DNA of 64,000 nucleotides from Longimicrobium sp. (GCA_036389135.1 DASVQP010000104.1:1-64000), one strand, 5' to 3'; positions 33,070 to 42,444 are shown, numbered from the stretch's first letter. Numbers and translations: made by a program. Notes: generated by a model from the letters alone, not told the origin.

Positions 33070-33699
33070 TCAGACGCCTGCCGTCTCCACGTGCACCGGC
33101 GGATCGATCACCTCGGTCGCGTGGGCGATCACGTGGTCGATCAGCCCGTACGCCAGCGCCTCCTCGGGCGACATGAAGCGGTCGCGGTCCAGGTCCTCGG
33201 CGATGCGGTCCACCGTCTGGCCCGTGTTCTCGGCGTAGATCTGGTTCATCCGCTCGCGCACGAAGAGGATCTCGCGCGCCTGAATCTCGATGTCCGCCGC
33301 CGTCCCCTGGCTCCCGCCCGAGGGCTGGTGCAGCATGATCCGCGAGTTGGGGAGGGAGTAGCGCTTCCCCTTCGTCCCCGCCGCAAGGAGGAACGACCCC
33401 ATGCTGGCAGCCAGCCCCATGCAGTACGTGTTCACGTCGCACGACATGAACTTCATCGTGTCGTAGATCGCCAGCCCCGCGTACACCGAGCCACCCGGCG
33501 AGTTGATGTAGATGTGGATGTCCTTTTCCGGGTTGTCCGCCTGGAGAAAGAGGAGCTGCGCGATGATGATGTTTGCGACGTCGTCGTTGATCCCGCTTCC
33601 CAGGAAGACGATGCGGTCCATCAGCAGGCGGGAGAAGATGTCGTAGCTCCTTTCCCCCCTGCTGGAGCGTTCGATCACGTACGGCGGATAGATGGCCAT
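33070..33699 (-). CDS. clpP: ATP-dependent Clp protease proteolytic subunit
   Basis: Serine protease that forms the tetradecameric barrel of ClpXP. Catalytic Ser99 is in [11 protein letters not shown] and His124 in MLHQPSGG; the aspartate lies in the [11 protein letters not shown] region. [18 protein letters not shown] lines the substrate channel. It has 209 residues with a short propeptide. AAAGGG lies just before the ATG at 33699. Downstream of tig and upstream of clpX, the conserved tig-clpP-clpX order. Confidence 0.97.
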   Translation of the reverse strand: MAIYPPYVIERSSRGERSYDIFSRLLMDRIVFLGSGINDDVANIIIAQLLFLQADNPEKDIHIYINSPGGSVYAGLAIYDTMKFMSCDVNTYCMGLAASMGSFLLAAGTKGKRYSLPNSRIMLHQPSGGSQGTAADIEIQAREILFVRERMNQIYAENTGQTVDRIAEDLDRDRFMSPEEALAYGLIDHVIAHATEVIDPPVHVETAGV

Positions 33700-33779
33700 G
33701 ACCCTTTAAGCGCTGATGAAAGTACGGTGGGTTGCTGCGGAGCCGCCCCGTGGGACGGCCCCTGCGTGCGCCCGCCGCG

Positions 33780-35081
33780 TCAGGCGACGGTGTTCTGCGA
33801 GCGGAGGTACTCGAACACCTTGTCCTCGGTGATCTCGCTCTCCAGCGCCTGGATCTGGCCGCCCTTCTCCAGCTGGATCCATGCGTCGCTGGGGGAGATG
33901 CCGTGATCCTCGGCCAGCTTCTCCACCCGGGCGTCCACCTCGTCGGCCGTGGCGCGCAGCCCCTCGCGGTCCGCCAGGTGCTCCACCACCAGCATCCGCT
34001 TGAGCGCGGCCTCGGCCTCCGGGCGCATCATCAGCCGCATCTGCGAGAAGCGTTCCTCCTGTTCGGGGGTCCGCTTGGGCATCTTCTTGGGGTCCTGCTG
34101 CGCCTCGCCGGTCATGAAGCCCAGGTAGCGGTCCACCATCGAGGGGGGAACCTCGAAGGAGTTCGCCGCCAGCACCTGCTCCACCAGCGCCGCCCGCATC
34201 GCCGCCTCGGAGTTGCGATGCTTCTCGCCCTCCAGGTCGGCGCGGATGCGCTCGCGCAGCGCGTCCACCGACTCGAACTCGCCCAGCGACTGCGCGAAGG
34301 CGTCGTCCATGGCGGGGAGGTCCCGGCGGCGCAGCTCGAGCAGAGCGATGCGCAGGCGCTGCTCACGGCCGCGCAGCTCCTCGTCCGGGAAGTCGGCGGG
34401 GTAGCGCACGGTGAACTCGCCGTCTGCGCCGGGCGCCAGGGTGCGGATGGCGTCCTCGATGTCGGGGATCGCCTGCCCCTCGCCCAGGGTGAAGCGGAAC
34501 GGGCGCGCGCCCGCGTCGTCGCTCTCCTCCACCGCGTCCAGGTCGGTGATCTCCACCGTCACCTCGTCGCCCTGGTCCGCCACGCCGTCCTCCAGCACAC
34601 GCACGGTGCCGCGCTCGGCGCGGATGCGCTCGATCACGCTCTCCACGTCCGCGTCGGTGACCTCTGCGGGGGGGCGCTGCACGGTGAAGCCGGCGGTGTT
34701 GGTGATCTGGATGGCGGGCTGCACCTCGAAGTGGACCTCGAAGGTCAGGTCCTCGCCCGGGTGGTAGTGGACGTTCTCCACCACGCCCTGGGTGATGGGC
34801 TGGAAGTCGCCGTTCTCCAGGACCTCCTTGTAGCTCTCCTGGATCACCCGGTCCACCGTTTCCTGCTCGATGGCGGGCCCGAACTGCTTCTCCACCAGCG
34901 ACGCGGGGATGCTCCCCTTGCGGAAGCCGGGAAGCCGCACGTTGCGCGAGAGCTGCGACGCCACGCTCTGGCGGATGCGCTTGACGCGTTCCCGCGGCAC
35001 GGTCACCGCCAGGCGGCGGCTCCACGACTCGGGCTGCTGGACGTCGATGCGAAGGTCGGTCGAAGTAGTCTCTGCGGCCAT
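33780..35081 (-). CDS. tig: Trigger factor
   Basis: Ribosome-associated chaperone with peptidyl-prolyl isomerase activity. The N-terminal ribosome-binding signature is in VRLPGFRKGSIP. A FKBP-like domain lies at about 160-240 (DLDAVEESDDAGARPFRFTL, IPDIEDAIRTLAPG), followed by the long helical C-terminal domain with ERFSQMRLMMRPEAEAALKR. It has 433 residues, standard. First gene of the tig-clpP-clpX cluster. Confidence 0.96.
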   Translation of the reverse strand: MAAETTSTDLRIDVQQPESWSRRLAVTVPRERVKRIRQSVASQLSRNVRLPGFRKGSIPASLVEKQFGPAIEQETVDRVIQESYKEVLENGDFQPITQGVVENVHYHPGEDLTFEVHFEVQPAIQITNTAGFTVQRPPAEVTDADVESVIERIRAERGTVRVLEDGVADQGDEVTVEITDLDAVEESDDAGARPFRFTLGEGQAIPDIEDAIRTLAPGADGEFTVRYPADFPDEELRGREQRLRIALLELRRRDLPAMDDAFAQSLGEFESVDALRERIRADLEGEKHRNSEAAMRAALVEQVLAANSFEVPPSMVDRYLGFMTGEAQQDPKKMPKRTPEQEERFSQMRLMMRPEAEAALKRMLVVEHLADREGLRATADEVDARVEKLAEDHGISPSDAWIQLEKGGQIQALESEITEDKVFEYLRSQNTVA

Positions 35082-35182
35082 TCCGTGCTTTTATCCGGCA
35101 AACGGTTGAATACGGCGACGATGGAAAAACGGCCCGGCCCCGCTCCGCCACTCGCGGGTGGCGGAGCTCGTGCTGTACGGGA

Positions 35183-35264
35183 TGCCCGCTGAGGGACTTG
35201 AACCCCCACGCCTTGCGGCGGCAGCTCCTAAGGCTGCTGTGTCTGCCGATTCCACCAAGCGGGC
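35183..35264 (-). tRNA. tRNA-Leu (anticodon TAG)
   Basis: On the minus strand, acceptor GCCCGCT pairs with AGCGGGC. The anticodon arm GCAGC-CTTAGGA-GCTGC shows anticodon TAG at 35230-35228. A long variable arm (GCCGCCGCAAGGCG) marks a class II tRNA, and the T-arm GGGGGTTCAAGTCCCTC is intact. CCA is not encoded. It is 82 nt with the discriminator base. Confidence 0.95.
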
Positions 35265-35320
35265 CCGCTCCGGCGCGACAAGATAACCTCCCCCCCTCCC
35301 CAATCTCAACCTTTCGGGTT

Positions 35321-35410
35321 GCACGAGACGCGGAGGAAACGGAGAGGCACGGAGGAACTCACCGAACTCTCCTCCTCTTGCTGTTTTTCTCCGCGTCTCT
35401 GTGTGAGGCC
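35321..35410. repeat. Long inverted repeat, CACAGAGAC family, copy 3
   Basis: CACGAGACGCGGAGGAAACG at 35322 faces CTCCGCGTCTCTGTGTGAGG near 35390. It lies between tRNA-Leu and the 3' end of the HtrA gene. It is more diverged than copies 1, 2 and 4. Confidence 0.65.
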
Positions 35411-35422
35411 CACTGTCCCTCA

Positions 35423-35464
35423 TCAAAAGAGAGCGGCCGCCCCCGGAACCGGGAGCGGCCGCCT
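35423..35464 (-). terminator. Rho-independent terminator of the HtrA gene
   Basis: GCGGCCGC (35433) and GCGGCCGC (ends 35462) pair, continuing into CCCGG/CCGGG with one mismatch. On the minus strand the stem is followed by TCTCTTTTGATG. It starts about 20 bp after the HtrA stop. Confidence 0.85.
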
Positions 35465-35482
35465 GCCTCACGCCTGACGAAG

Positions 35483-37018
35483 CTACTCGGCGAGGCGGAT
35501 GTTCTCGATCCCCTGCTGGCCGCTGTTGAACTCCAGCACCAGCGACACCACCTGCCCGGCGCGCTTGCGCTCCACCAGCCGCCGGAAGGTGGCGACGTCG
35601 CCCACCGGCTGCCCGTCCACCGATACGATGCGCACGCCGCGCCCGATCCCCTGCCGCCCGGCGGGCCCGGAGCGGTCGGACTCGGCCACCACCACGCCGC
35701 TGGTGGAGCGGAGACCGTACTGCTTGGCCAGCGCGGCGGTGAGCGGCTCCACCGTGATGCCCAGGCGCTGGCGGGCCACGTCGTTGCGCACGGGCTGCAC
35801 CGGCGCCGTCACCTCACGTGAGGCGCGCTGCTCCGGCTCGGTGGGCGCCTCTGCGAGCCGCACGCGCACCTGGCGGCGCTCCCCGCCGCGGATGACGTCC
35901 AGCGTGATCGTCTCGCCGGGCTGGTGTGTGGCCACCATGCGCTGCAGCTGGCCGGTGCGCTCCACCTCGGCTCCGTTCACCCCCACGATCACGTCGCCCT
36001 GGCGGATGCCGGCCTCGCGGGCGGCGCTCGTCCCGGGCGTCAGATCGTTCACCACCACCCCGGCGATGCGCGGAAGGCGGAAGACCTCGGCGTCCTCGGG
36101 GCGCACGTCCTTGAGCGTGATGCCGAGCGCGGGGCGCCGCACCTTGCCGTAGCGCATCAGGTCGTCCGCCACCTTGCGCGCCAGGTCGATGGGCACCGCG
36201 AAGCCGTACCCCGCGTAGAACCCCGTGGGCGACGCGATGGCCGAGTTCACCCCCACCACCTCGCCGCGCAGGTTCACCAGCGGCCCGCCGGAGTTGCCGG
36301 GGTTGATGGGCGCGTCGGTCTGGATGAAGTCCTCGATCGCCCAGCGGCTTCCCGTGCTCTCTCGCAGGATGGGGAGCGGCCGTCCCTTGGCGCTGATGAT
36401 CCCCGAAGTGACCGTCGTCCCCAGGTCCAGCGGGTTTCCGATGGCCAGCACCCACTCGCCAATCTTGGCGCCGTCGCTCGTGCCCAGCCGCACCACGGGG
36501 AACCCGCTCCCCTCCACCTTGATCACCGCCACGTCCGTGTTGGGGTCGCGGCCGACCACGCGGGCCACCAGGCTCCGGTTGTCGCTCAGCACCACGGTGA
36601 TCTTGTCCGCCCCTTCCACCACGTGGTTGTTCGTGATGATGTAGCCGTCCGGGCTGATGATGAACCCGGAGCCGCTCCCCTGCTGCGGCCCGCGCCCCCC
36701 GCCCTCCGGAACGTCGAAGGGGAGCATGTCGCGCAGCTCCTCGGGGATGTCGCGGCGGCTTGAAGTGCGGCGCCCGGCGCGCTCCATCGTGATGGCGACC
36801 ACGGCCGGCGTCACCGACTCGGCGATGCTGATGAAGGCCTGGCTCAGCTCGGCCACGGGGCGCACCTCCTGCCGCGTGGGCTGGGCAGGCGTCTGCATCA
36901 GCGCCGCCGCGTGCATACCGGGGGTGAACTGGAGGCCGGAGGCCAGCAGGAGTCCGCCGGCGAAGGCGCCGGCGGTCAGGCCGGCGACGTGGGTACGGTT
37001 GAAGCGGCGCTCAGGCAT
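35483..37018 (-). CDS. Periplasmic serine protease of the DegP/HtrA family
   Basis: Envelope protease/chaperone for misfolded proteins. After a signal or anchor segment (TAGAFAGGLLLASGLQF), the trypsin-like domain has His132 (ITNNHVVEG), Asp162 (DPNTDVAVIKV) and Ser243 (NPGNSGGPLVN). Two PDZ domains follow at about 300-390 and 410-505, shown by IRQGDVIVGVNGAEVERTG and GIGRGVRIVSVDGQPVGD. The ATG at 37018 gives 511 residues, close to DegP. It is adjacent to dnaK on the same strand, with a repeat hairpin between, fitting a stress-response grouping. Confidence 0.93.
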   Translation of the reverse strand: MPERRFNRTHVAGLTAGAFAGGLLLASGLQFTPGMHAAALMQTPAQPTRQEVRPVAELSQAFISIAESVTPAVVAITMERAGRRTSSRRDIPEELRDMLPFDVPEGGGRGPQQGSGSGFIISPDGYIITNNHVVEGADKITVVLSDNRSLVARVVGRDPNTDVAVIKVEGSGFPVVRLGTSDGAKIGEWVLAIGNPLDLGTTVTSGIISAKGRPLPILRESTGSRWAIEDFIQTDAPINPGNSGGPLVNLRGEVVGVNSAIASPTGFYAGYGFAVPIDLARKVADDLMRYGKVRRPALGITLKDVRPEDAEVFRLPRIAGVVVNDLTPGTSAAREAGIRQGDVIVGVNGAEVERTGQLQRMVATHQPGETITLDVIRGGERRQVRVRLAEAPTEPEQRASREVTAPVQPVRNDVARQRLGITVEPLTAALAKQYGLRSTSGVVVAESDRSGPAGRQGIGRGVRIVSVDGQPVGDVATFRRLVERKRAGQVVSLVLEFNSGQQGIENIRLAE

Positions 37019-37143
37019 TGCACGCTCGTATCGAAAGGGGTACCGGGACGTCCCGGTGCCGTGCGGAGGGCTCCCAGAGAGTAACCCGCCGCGCGTCTCC
37101 GGTTCCCGAACCGGCTGCAAAACACCGGCCCGGGAAACTGCGG

Positions 37144-37234
37144 CCCCACACAGAGACACGGAGGAGTACGGCAAGAACTAAAAAGTGGTTTTCTCTGCGC
37201 CTTGTAGTTCCCTCCGTGCCCTCTGTGTGAGGCC
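37144..37234. repeat. Long inverted repeat, CACAGAGAC family, copy 4
   Basis: GGCCCCACACAGAGACACGG (37143) faces CCGTGCCCTCTGTGTGAGG (ends about 37233). It lies between the dnaK 3' end and the HtrA gene start. On the minus strand it would be transcribed just after dnaK. Confidence 0.8.
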
Positions 37235-37302
37235 CTTTACGAAATCAGGGACGGCACCGTACCTGGCGCCGCCCCCAATCCTTCATCCGCGCATTCCGCG
37301 GG

Positions 37303-39258
37303 TTACTTCTTGTCGTCCTCGACGATCTCGTAGTCCGCCTCGATCACGTCGTCCTGCGGGACGGTGGCGCGGTCCGTGGCGTCGTCGTCGAAGCCGGCGC
37401 CTGCCGTGGCGCCGCCCGAGAAGCCGGCGTCGGCGCCCGGATCGGCGGTGGCCTGCTGCGCCGCGTAGATGCTGGCGCCCGCCGCGGCAAAGGCCTGCTG
37501 AAGCGCCTCCGTGGCCCCGCGCACCTCGCCCAGGTCGTCCTGCTTCAGCGCCTTGCGGGCACGCTCCATCGCCTCGTTCAGCCCCGTCTTGGCGGACTCG
37601 TCCAGCTTGTCCTGCCACTCGGCCGAGTCCTTTTCCACGCGGTAGACCATGGAGTCGAGCTGGTTGCGGGCCTCCACGGCCTCGCGGCGCCCCTTGTCCT
37701 CGCTGGCGTGGGCCTCCGCGTCCTTGACCATCCGCTCGATCTCCGCCTCGCTCATCCCGCTGCTGGCCTCGATGCGGATCTTCTGCTCCTTGCCCGTCGC
37801 CCGGTCCTTGGCGGACACGTGCAGTATGCCGTTCGCGTCGATGTCGAAGGTGACCTCCACCTGCGGCATGCCGCGCGGTGCCGGCGGAATCCCCGTGAGC
37901 TGGAATTTGCCGATGGTCTTGTTGTACATCGCCATCTCGCGCTCACCCTGCAGCACGTGGATCTCCACCGTCGTCTGGCTGTCCTCGGCCGTCGAGAACG
38001 TCTCCGACTTCTTGGTGGGGATGGTGGTGTTGCGCTCGATCAGCTTGGTGAACACGCCGCCCAGCGTCTCGATCCCCAGCGACAGCGGGATCACGTCCAG
38101 CAGCAGCACGTCCTTGACCTCGCCGGCCAGCACGCCGCCCTGGATCGCCGCGCCCACGGCCACCACCTCGTCTGGGTTGACGCCGCGGTGCGGGTCCTTG
38201 CCGAAGAAGGTCTTGACCACTTCCTGGATCTTGGGGATTCGGGTGGAGCCGCCCACCAGGATCACCTCGTCGATCTCACCCGGCTTCAGCCCGGCGTCCT
38301 TGAGCGCCTTCTCCATCGGCCCGATGGTGCGCTGCACCAGGTCGTCCACCAGCGACTCGAACTTGGCGCGGCTCAGCGTCACGTTCAGGTGCTTGGGGCC
38401 TTCCTGCGTCGCCGTGATGAAGGGGAGGTTGATGTCCGTCGACATGGTGGTCGACAGCTCCATCTTCGCCTTCTCCGCGGCCTCCTTGAGGCGCTGGAGC
38501 GCCATCGGGTCCTTGGAAAGGTCGATCCCCTGGTCCTTGCGGAACTCCTCCACCAGCCAGTCGATCACGCGCTGGTCGAAGTCGTCGCCGCCCAGGTGGG
38601 TGTCGCCGTTGGTGGCCTTCACCTCGAAGACGCCCTCGCCCAGCTCCAGCACCGAGATGTCGTAGGTGCCGCCGCCCAGGTCGTACACGGCGATCTTCTC
38701 GTCCTTCTTCTTGTCGAGCCCGTACGCCAGCGCGGCGGCGGTGGGCTCGTTGATGATGCGCAGCACCTCCAGCCCCGCCACCTTGCCGGCGTCCTTGGTG
38801 GCCTGCCGCTGCGCGTCGTTGAAGTACGCGGGCACGGTGATCACGGCCTGCGTGACGGTCTGGCCGAGGTAGTCCTCCGCGGTCTGCTTCATCTTCTGGA
38901 GGATCATCGCCGAGATCTCGGGCGGCGTGTAGGTCTTCCCCGTGTTGGGGATCTCCACCTGCGCCATCCCGTTGGCCCCCGACGTGACCTTGTACGGCAC
39001 CTTCTTCTGCTCCTCGCTCACCTCGCCGGCCTTGCGGCCCACGAAGCGCTTGATGGAGAAGACGGTGTTGGTGGGGTTGGTGATCGCCTGGCGGCGGGCC
39101 ACCTGGCCCACCAGGCGCTCCCCGTCCTTGGTGAAGGCGACCACCGAGGGGGTGGTGCGCCCGCCTTCGGCGTTGGGGATCACCACTGGGTCGCCGCCTT
39201 CCATCACGGCGACGACGGAGTTGGTGGTCCCAAGATCGATCCCAATGACCTTCGCCAT
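37303..39258 (-). CDS. dnaK: Chaperone DnaK (Hsp70)
   Basis: ATP-driven chaperone. The ATG at 39258 is preceded by AGGAG, giving 651 residues. [35 protein letters not shown] and [12 protein letters not shown] are the three Hsp70 signatures. The substrate-binding domain begins near [20 protein letters not shown], and the acidic tail ends [11 protein letters not shown] longer reading from 39321 lacks a ribosome-binding site. No grpE or dnaJ is adjacent. It is divergent from the S1 protease gene. Confidence 0.97.
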   Translation of the reverse strand: MAKVIGIDLGTTNSVVAVMEGGDPVVIPNAEGGRTTPSVVAFTKDGERLVGQVARRQAITNPTNTVFSIKRFVGRKAGEVSEEQKKVPYKVTSGANGMAQVEIPNTGKTYTPPEISAMILQKMKQTAEDYLGQTVTQAVITVPAYFNDAQRQATKDAGKVAGLEVLRIINEPTAAALAYGLDKKKDEKIAVYDLGGGTYDISVLELGEGVFEVKATNGDTHLGGDDFDQRVIDWLVEEFRKDQGIDLSKDPMALQRLKEAAEKAKMELSTTMSTDINLPFITATQEGPKHLNVTLSRAKFESLVDDLVQRTIGPMEKALKDAGLKPGEIDEVILVGGSTRIPKIQEVVKTFFGKDPHRGVNPDEVVAVGAAIQGGVLAGEVKDVLLLDVIPLSLGIETLGGVFTKLIERNTTIPTKKSETFSTAEDSQTTVEIHVLQGEREMAMYNKTIGKFQLTGIPPAPRGMPQVEVTFDIDANGILHVSAKDRATGKEQKIRIEASSGMSEAEIERMVKDAEAHASEDKGRREAVEARNQLDSMVYRVEKDSAEWQDKLDESAKTGLNEAMERARKALKQDDLGEVRGATEALQQAFAAAGASIYAAQQATADPGADAGFSGGATAGAGFDDDATDRATVPQDDVIEADYEIVEDDKK

Positions 39259-39529
39259 GGGCTCTCCTGACGTAGTTGGTTTGGTTGAAATCGGCGCGCT
39301 GCCCGCCATGCCTTTGAACACGTGGGGCGCCGAACTGCCCGAGGAAAAGGCAACGCCCGTGCCGTGCTAAGTGCTGGTTTTCCTGTGCTTTTGGCAGGAA
39401 GCGGCCGCGCGCCCGGCCATTGTGGCGGAGGACGCCCGCTCCAAACTCCCTCCCTGCTCGCCACGTAAACCAAGCGCGCGGCCGCGGCCGCAGTCGCGTC
39501 TACGTCTCCGAAGTGATAAGGCACCTCGC
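39259..39529. other. dnaK upstream region, nothing assignable
   Basis: The 377-bp divergent gap contains no gene. I looked for a CIRCE operator (GAGTGCTAA half-sites) and a clear sigma-32 promoter for dnaK and saw neither. None of the repeat families found in other gaps occurs here. The right end holds the promoter listed at 39530. Confidence 0.6.
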
Positions 39530-39559
39530 TTGACAATTGTCGCTAAACGGTTGTACAGT
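39530..39559 (+). promoter_or_regulatory. Candidate promoter of the S1 protease gene
   Basis: TTGACA (39530-39535) is a perfect -35 hexamer. After 18 bases comes TACAGT (39554-39559), a fair -10. The ATG follows 77 bp later. The -35 sits in TTGACAATTGTC, whose core GACAATTGTC is palindromic and could also be an operator. Confidence 0.6.
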
Positions 39560-39635
39560 TGGAGTGTCGCCTTCCTGCCAGTGCTTCTCCACCCGCGTTC
39601 GCGGTCCTTCTACCCTCCCGCAGGACTAATCCACA

Positions 39636-41210
39636 ATGTGTATGGAATGGCTCTCCGCACCCGCCGGGATCGTCGGACTCTTTCTGCTTGCGGGCTGTGC
39701 CGACCGCGCCGTCCCAACCGCAGCGCACACTGTTGCAACCCCGCCCGCCCTTAACGCCGTACACTCCTTCCGCGACGACGAGGTGTATCCGATGGAGGAG
39801 GAGATGGCGGAGCTCGCCCGCCGCGTACCGGGTTTCGGCGGGATGCGGTATGACGGCCAGGGGAACGCAATTGTTCGTCTGGTGGATCCCCGGCAGAGAC
39901 CTGCAGCTGCCGCTGCCGTTGAGCCGCTGATGAGGGCGGCCGCCGCTCGCGAGGGGCGGCGCGGCACTCCCAAAGTGATGGTGCGGAGGGGCCGTTACGA
40001 GTTCATGCAGCTGGTTCGCTGGCGCAACCGTATGACGGACACGGTGCTCGCGGTTCCGGGCGTGATGTACGCGGGCATCGGCTACGGCGAAAACCGCCTC
40101 ACCGTCGGGCTGGTGCCTGCGCAGGCGGCAACGGCGCGCGCAGAGGTAGAAGGCGCTGTGGCGAAGCTCGGTATACCAATCGAAGCGGTGCTCTTCGACG
40201 TGGGCACGATGGCGGTCGCGGTCGAAGACTACTGTATGGTAGACGACCCGAATTGCAGCACGGACCCGTGTACGACCGACCCGACATCTCTCGAGTGTTC
40301 GGGTGAGCCGTGCACCATGGATCCGACCGCGCCGGGGTGTGCCGACGACCCCTGCGCTACCGATCCGTCGCTGGAAGGGTGCCCGGAGCCATACCCCGGC
40401 GACGGCAACATTTCTCCGGCACCGGAGCCGAGCTACAGCTATATCATGGACCCCAACTACGTCTACTCCGAGCCGTCCGTCAAGTCCCTGCTGGGGACGG
40501 TGCGCCCGCTCCGTGGAGCAGTACGGATCAGCAAGGGCACGGGTGGTGGCTGCTCGATTGGGTTCGTGGCGGATTACGACGGCCGGCGCGTCTTCACCAC
40601 GGCGTCGCATTGCGGCAACAACACCACCTGGTTGGACGGGACCGAGTGGCACCAGCCAGAAGCGGTCAACTACACGAAATACGTCGGGCGTGAGTCTCAC
40701 GACCCTCAGTCGAACGTGTACAATGCCCGCTACTCGGACGTCGCCTTCAACGGTGTGGCATCCGGAGTAGGATCGAGTCTCGGGTATATTTCCCGCACAA
40801 AGGGTGGCGCCATCACCGGCGCTTTCGCGAGGGGAAGCACGGACATCGACCCTTACGCCGAGCAGATCCGGATTGCAGGGGAGGGCTCCCTCGTCGAAGC
40901 ATACTATTTTGAGAAGATCGGCTCGCGCACCGGTTGGACCCGCGGAAAGTCTGCTCGTCCGTGCCAGAACGTCTCCCAGTACGGACGGACCTTCTATTGC
41001 TCCACCTGGATGTCCGCGGGCGCCGACCACGGGGACAGCGGCGGTCCGGTTTTCCGGAGCTACCTCACGGCTTCCTGCAGATGTGTGAACCTGGTGGGGA
41101 TCGCCTTTGCGACGACCCCAAACGGTGGAACCTGGGTGAGCCCGATCTCCGGCATCCGGCGTGACTTCCAGGCACAGGGCTCGCAGTCGTACCGCCTGCG
41201 AACCTACTGA
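39636..41210 (+). CDS. Secreted S1-family serine protease with a Cys-rich tandem-repeat linker
   Basis: A 524-residue lipoprotein-type exported protease. The lipobox LFLLAGC has Cys21. Residues 40-195 look like a pro-domain (two alpha/beta segments). Residues 210-251 are three 14-residue repeats of the form [DE]PCxxDP[TS]xxxCxx. The chymotrypsin-like domain has His325 (TTASHCGNN), Asp368 (ARYSDVAFN) and Ser468 (HGDSGGPVF), with further cysteines for disulfides, and resembles alpha-lytic/streptogrisin proteases. G+C is lower than in flanking genes. The next gene encodes a BsuPI-like inhibitor lipoprotein, suggesting self-protection or control. Confidence 0.88.
   Translation: MCMEWLSAPAGIVGLFLLAGCADRAVPTAAHTVATPPALNAVHSFRDDEVYPMEEEMAELARRVPGFGGMRYDGQGNAIVRLVDPRQRPAAAAAVEPLMRAAAAREGRRGTPKVMVRRGRYEFMQLVRWRNRMTDTVLAVPGVMYAGIGYGENRLTVGLVPAQAATARAEVEGAVAKLGIPIEAVLFDVGTMAVAVEDYCMVDDPNCSTDPCTTDPTSLECSGEPCTMDPTAPGCADDPCATDPSLEGCPEPYPGDGNISPAPEPSYSYIMDPNYVYSEPSVKSLLGTVRPLRGAVRISKGTGGGCSIGFVADYDGRRVFTTASHCGNNTTWLDGTEWHQPEAVNYTKYVGRESHDPQSNVYNARYSDVAFNGVASGVGSSLGYISRTKGGAITGAFARGSTDIDPYAEQIRIAGEGSLVEAYYFEKIGSRTGWTRGKSARPCQNVSQYGRTFYCSTWMSAGADHGDSGGPVFRSYLTASCRCVNLVGIAFATTPNGGTWVSPISGIRRDFQAQGSQSYRLRTY
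40263..40388 (+). repeat. Three 42-bp in-frame repeats in the protease linker
   Basis: Residues 210-223, 224-237 and 238-251 align as DPCTTDPTSLECSG, EPCTMDPTAPGCAD and DPCATDPSLEGCPE. The two cysteines and the DP dipeptides are fixed, while the DNA has diverged, so the repeats are old and under selection. Confidence 0.85.
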
Positions 41211-41282
41211 CGCACGACACTCTAACGCCCGGCTCCGGTGCACCCGGAGTCGGGCTTGCCCAGTGCACCCTTGTCGGCCGCC

Positions 41283-41900
41283 ATGCGCACGCTCCCGTTT
41301 TCAGCGGCCGCCGCGCTCCTCATCTCAGCGTGCGAGCCGGCCCCTCGCACGTTGCCATCTGCCGACGCACGTCCGGAGGCCGTACTGCCGTCACCTCCGT
41401 TACGTATGGACCTGGCTGTGCCTGCCGAGGTGCGGCAGGGCGACGTGGTCCCGCTCCGTCTGACGGCCCGAAACACCGGAACCCGTCCGCTCACACTTGA
41501 GATGGGCGACAGCGCCTACAGCTTCGATTTCGTGGTCACTGGCTCGGATGGCGGCGAGTTGTGGTCGCGCATGCACCACGTCGAGGCGATCCCCCTGGCC
41601 CTGCGCGAGCGGCAGTTGCCTCCGGGCGGTGAAATCGTCTTCATGGATGACTGGGATCTGCGCGACAACCGCGGGTGCCCTGTACCCCCGGGCCGCTACA
41701 CCCTTCACGCCTTGATCGACGCCGATACGATGCCGCACCGAATGCTCAGGACGCCGTCCCGAACCTTGATAGTCGCGCCGCGCCAGGCGATTGGGGCGGG
41801 CGCTGCGAAGTGCGCACGGGGGCGGCGCGACGTATCTTGGGCGGATGATCCGTCCTACGTCGGCTCACTGTCGGCAACGAGGTACGATGAGTACTCCTGA
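41283..41900 (+). CDS. Lipoprotein with BsuPI-like proteinase-inhibitor domain
   Basis: MRTLPFSAAAALLISAC is a lipoprotein signal (Cys17), so I start at ATG 41283; the longer reading from 41238 is unneeded. Residues about 45-160 resemble the BsuPI intracellular proteinase inhibitor domain (PF12690 type): VVPLRLTARNTGTRPLTLEM, YSFDFVVTGSDGGELWSR, LPPGGEIVFMDDWDLRDN and VPPGRYTLHALIDAD. It has 205 residues. The C-terminal 30 residues look unstructured. Placed 72 bp after the S1 protease, it is a natural candidate for its cognate inhibitor, though many BsuPI-domain lipoproteins have no proven inhibitory activity. Confidence 0.7.
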   Translation: MRTLPFSAAAALLISACEPAPRTLPSADARPEAVLPSPPLRMDLAVPAEVRQGDVVPLRLTARNTGTRPLTLEMGDSAYSFDFVVTGSDGGELWSRMHHVEAIPLALRERQLPPGGEIVFMDDWDLRDNRGCPVPPGRYTLHALIDADTMPHRMLRTPSRTLIVAPRQAIGAGAAKCARGRRDVSWADDPSYVGSLSATRYDEYS

Positions 41901-42062
41901 TCCCCTCGTGGAGGACGTTCGGGAAGTCCGCCATCGGATTTCCGAGCGGTTCGGGCACGATCCCGCGCGCCTAATCGAGTATTACATGAAGCTCCAAAGC
42001 AGTACCGCGATCGCCTCGTCACCGCACCGAAGCTCCCCGACGCCGACAAGCCCGCGGCCTGA
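41887..42062 (+). pseudogene. Small conserved protein gene with a 1-base frameshift
   Basis: ATG 41887 encodes MSTPDPLVEDVREVRHRISE and continues to EYYMKLQ near 41996. In frame, the sequence then becomes a serine/proline-rich run to 42087. Adding one A to the run in CTCCAAAGCAG restores QKQYRDRLVTAPKLPDADKP and a stop at 42060-42062, a 58-residue protein. Small proteins starting DPLVEEVREAR with an IxxxxGxD segment are common beside toxins or mobile genes. Either a recent deletion, a sequencing error or programmed slippage explains it. The start overlaps the end of the inhibitor gene by 14 bp. Confidence 0.65.
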
Positions 42063-42207
42063 CCACCGGGAGAAAACGCCTAAATAATTTGGACGGCTTG
42101 CTACCCGTCTTCCGCCTTTATATGTTTTCAGCACACGACTCCGCGCCACCGCGGTGTGCCCAGCGCGCCCAAGCCGGCCGTGCTCGATCCTACTTTCCGG
42201 AGGCACC

Positions 42208-42414
42208 ATGAAGAAGCTCGGAACGATGTTATCAGGAGCCGCGATCGCGCTAGGGCTGGGCTACGGAGCGACCCACGCGTTCGCGAGCTCCACCGCGCAG
42301 GCAGGGGCGTACTGCATGACCGCGCAGGAGCGAACGGAGTGCTATTTCGAATGCCAGTCGCAGAACTTGTTCGCGGTGTGTGACCCCGAAACCGGGTGCC
42401 GCTGCGAACCCTGA
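42208..42414 (+). CDS. Small secreted peptide with six cysteines
   Basis: A 68-residue precursor starting at ATG 42208 with CCGGAGG 5 bases upstream, an excellent ribosome-binding site. MKKLGTMLSGAAIALGLGYG is a signal peptide, probably cut near AFA or AGA (residues 26-34). The mature part has cysteines at 36, 45, 49, 58, 64 and 66 in about 33 residues, ending GCRCEP, so a disulfide-knotted peptide is likely. A strong terminator follows. Candidates are a protease inhibitor, a toxin/bacteriocin or a modified peptide; no family is recognised. Confidence 0.75.
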   Translation: MKKLGTMLSGAAIALGLGYGATHAFASSTAQAGAYCMTAQERTECYFECQSQNLFAVCDPETGCRCEP

Positions 42415-42444
42415 GCGTGGGAGCGGCGATGAAGCCGCGGGCAG

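Noticed and set aside
41791-42087. Longer reading of the small gene as a 98-residue protein
   Set aside because: The conserved start is at 41887. The upstream part is antisense to nothing but overlaps the inhibitor gene in another frame, and the tail is frameshifted.
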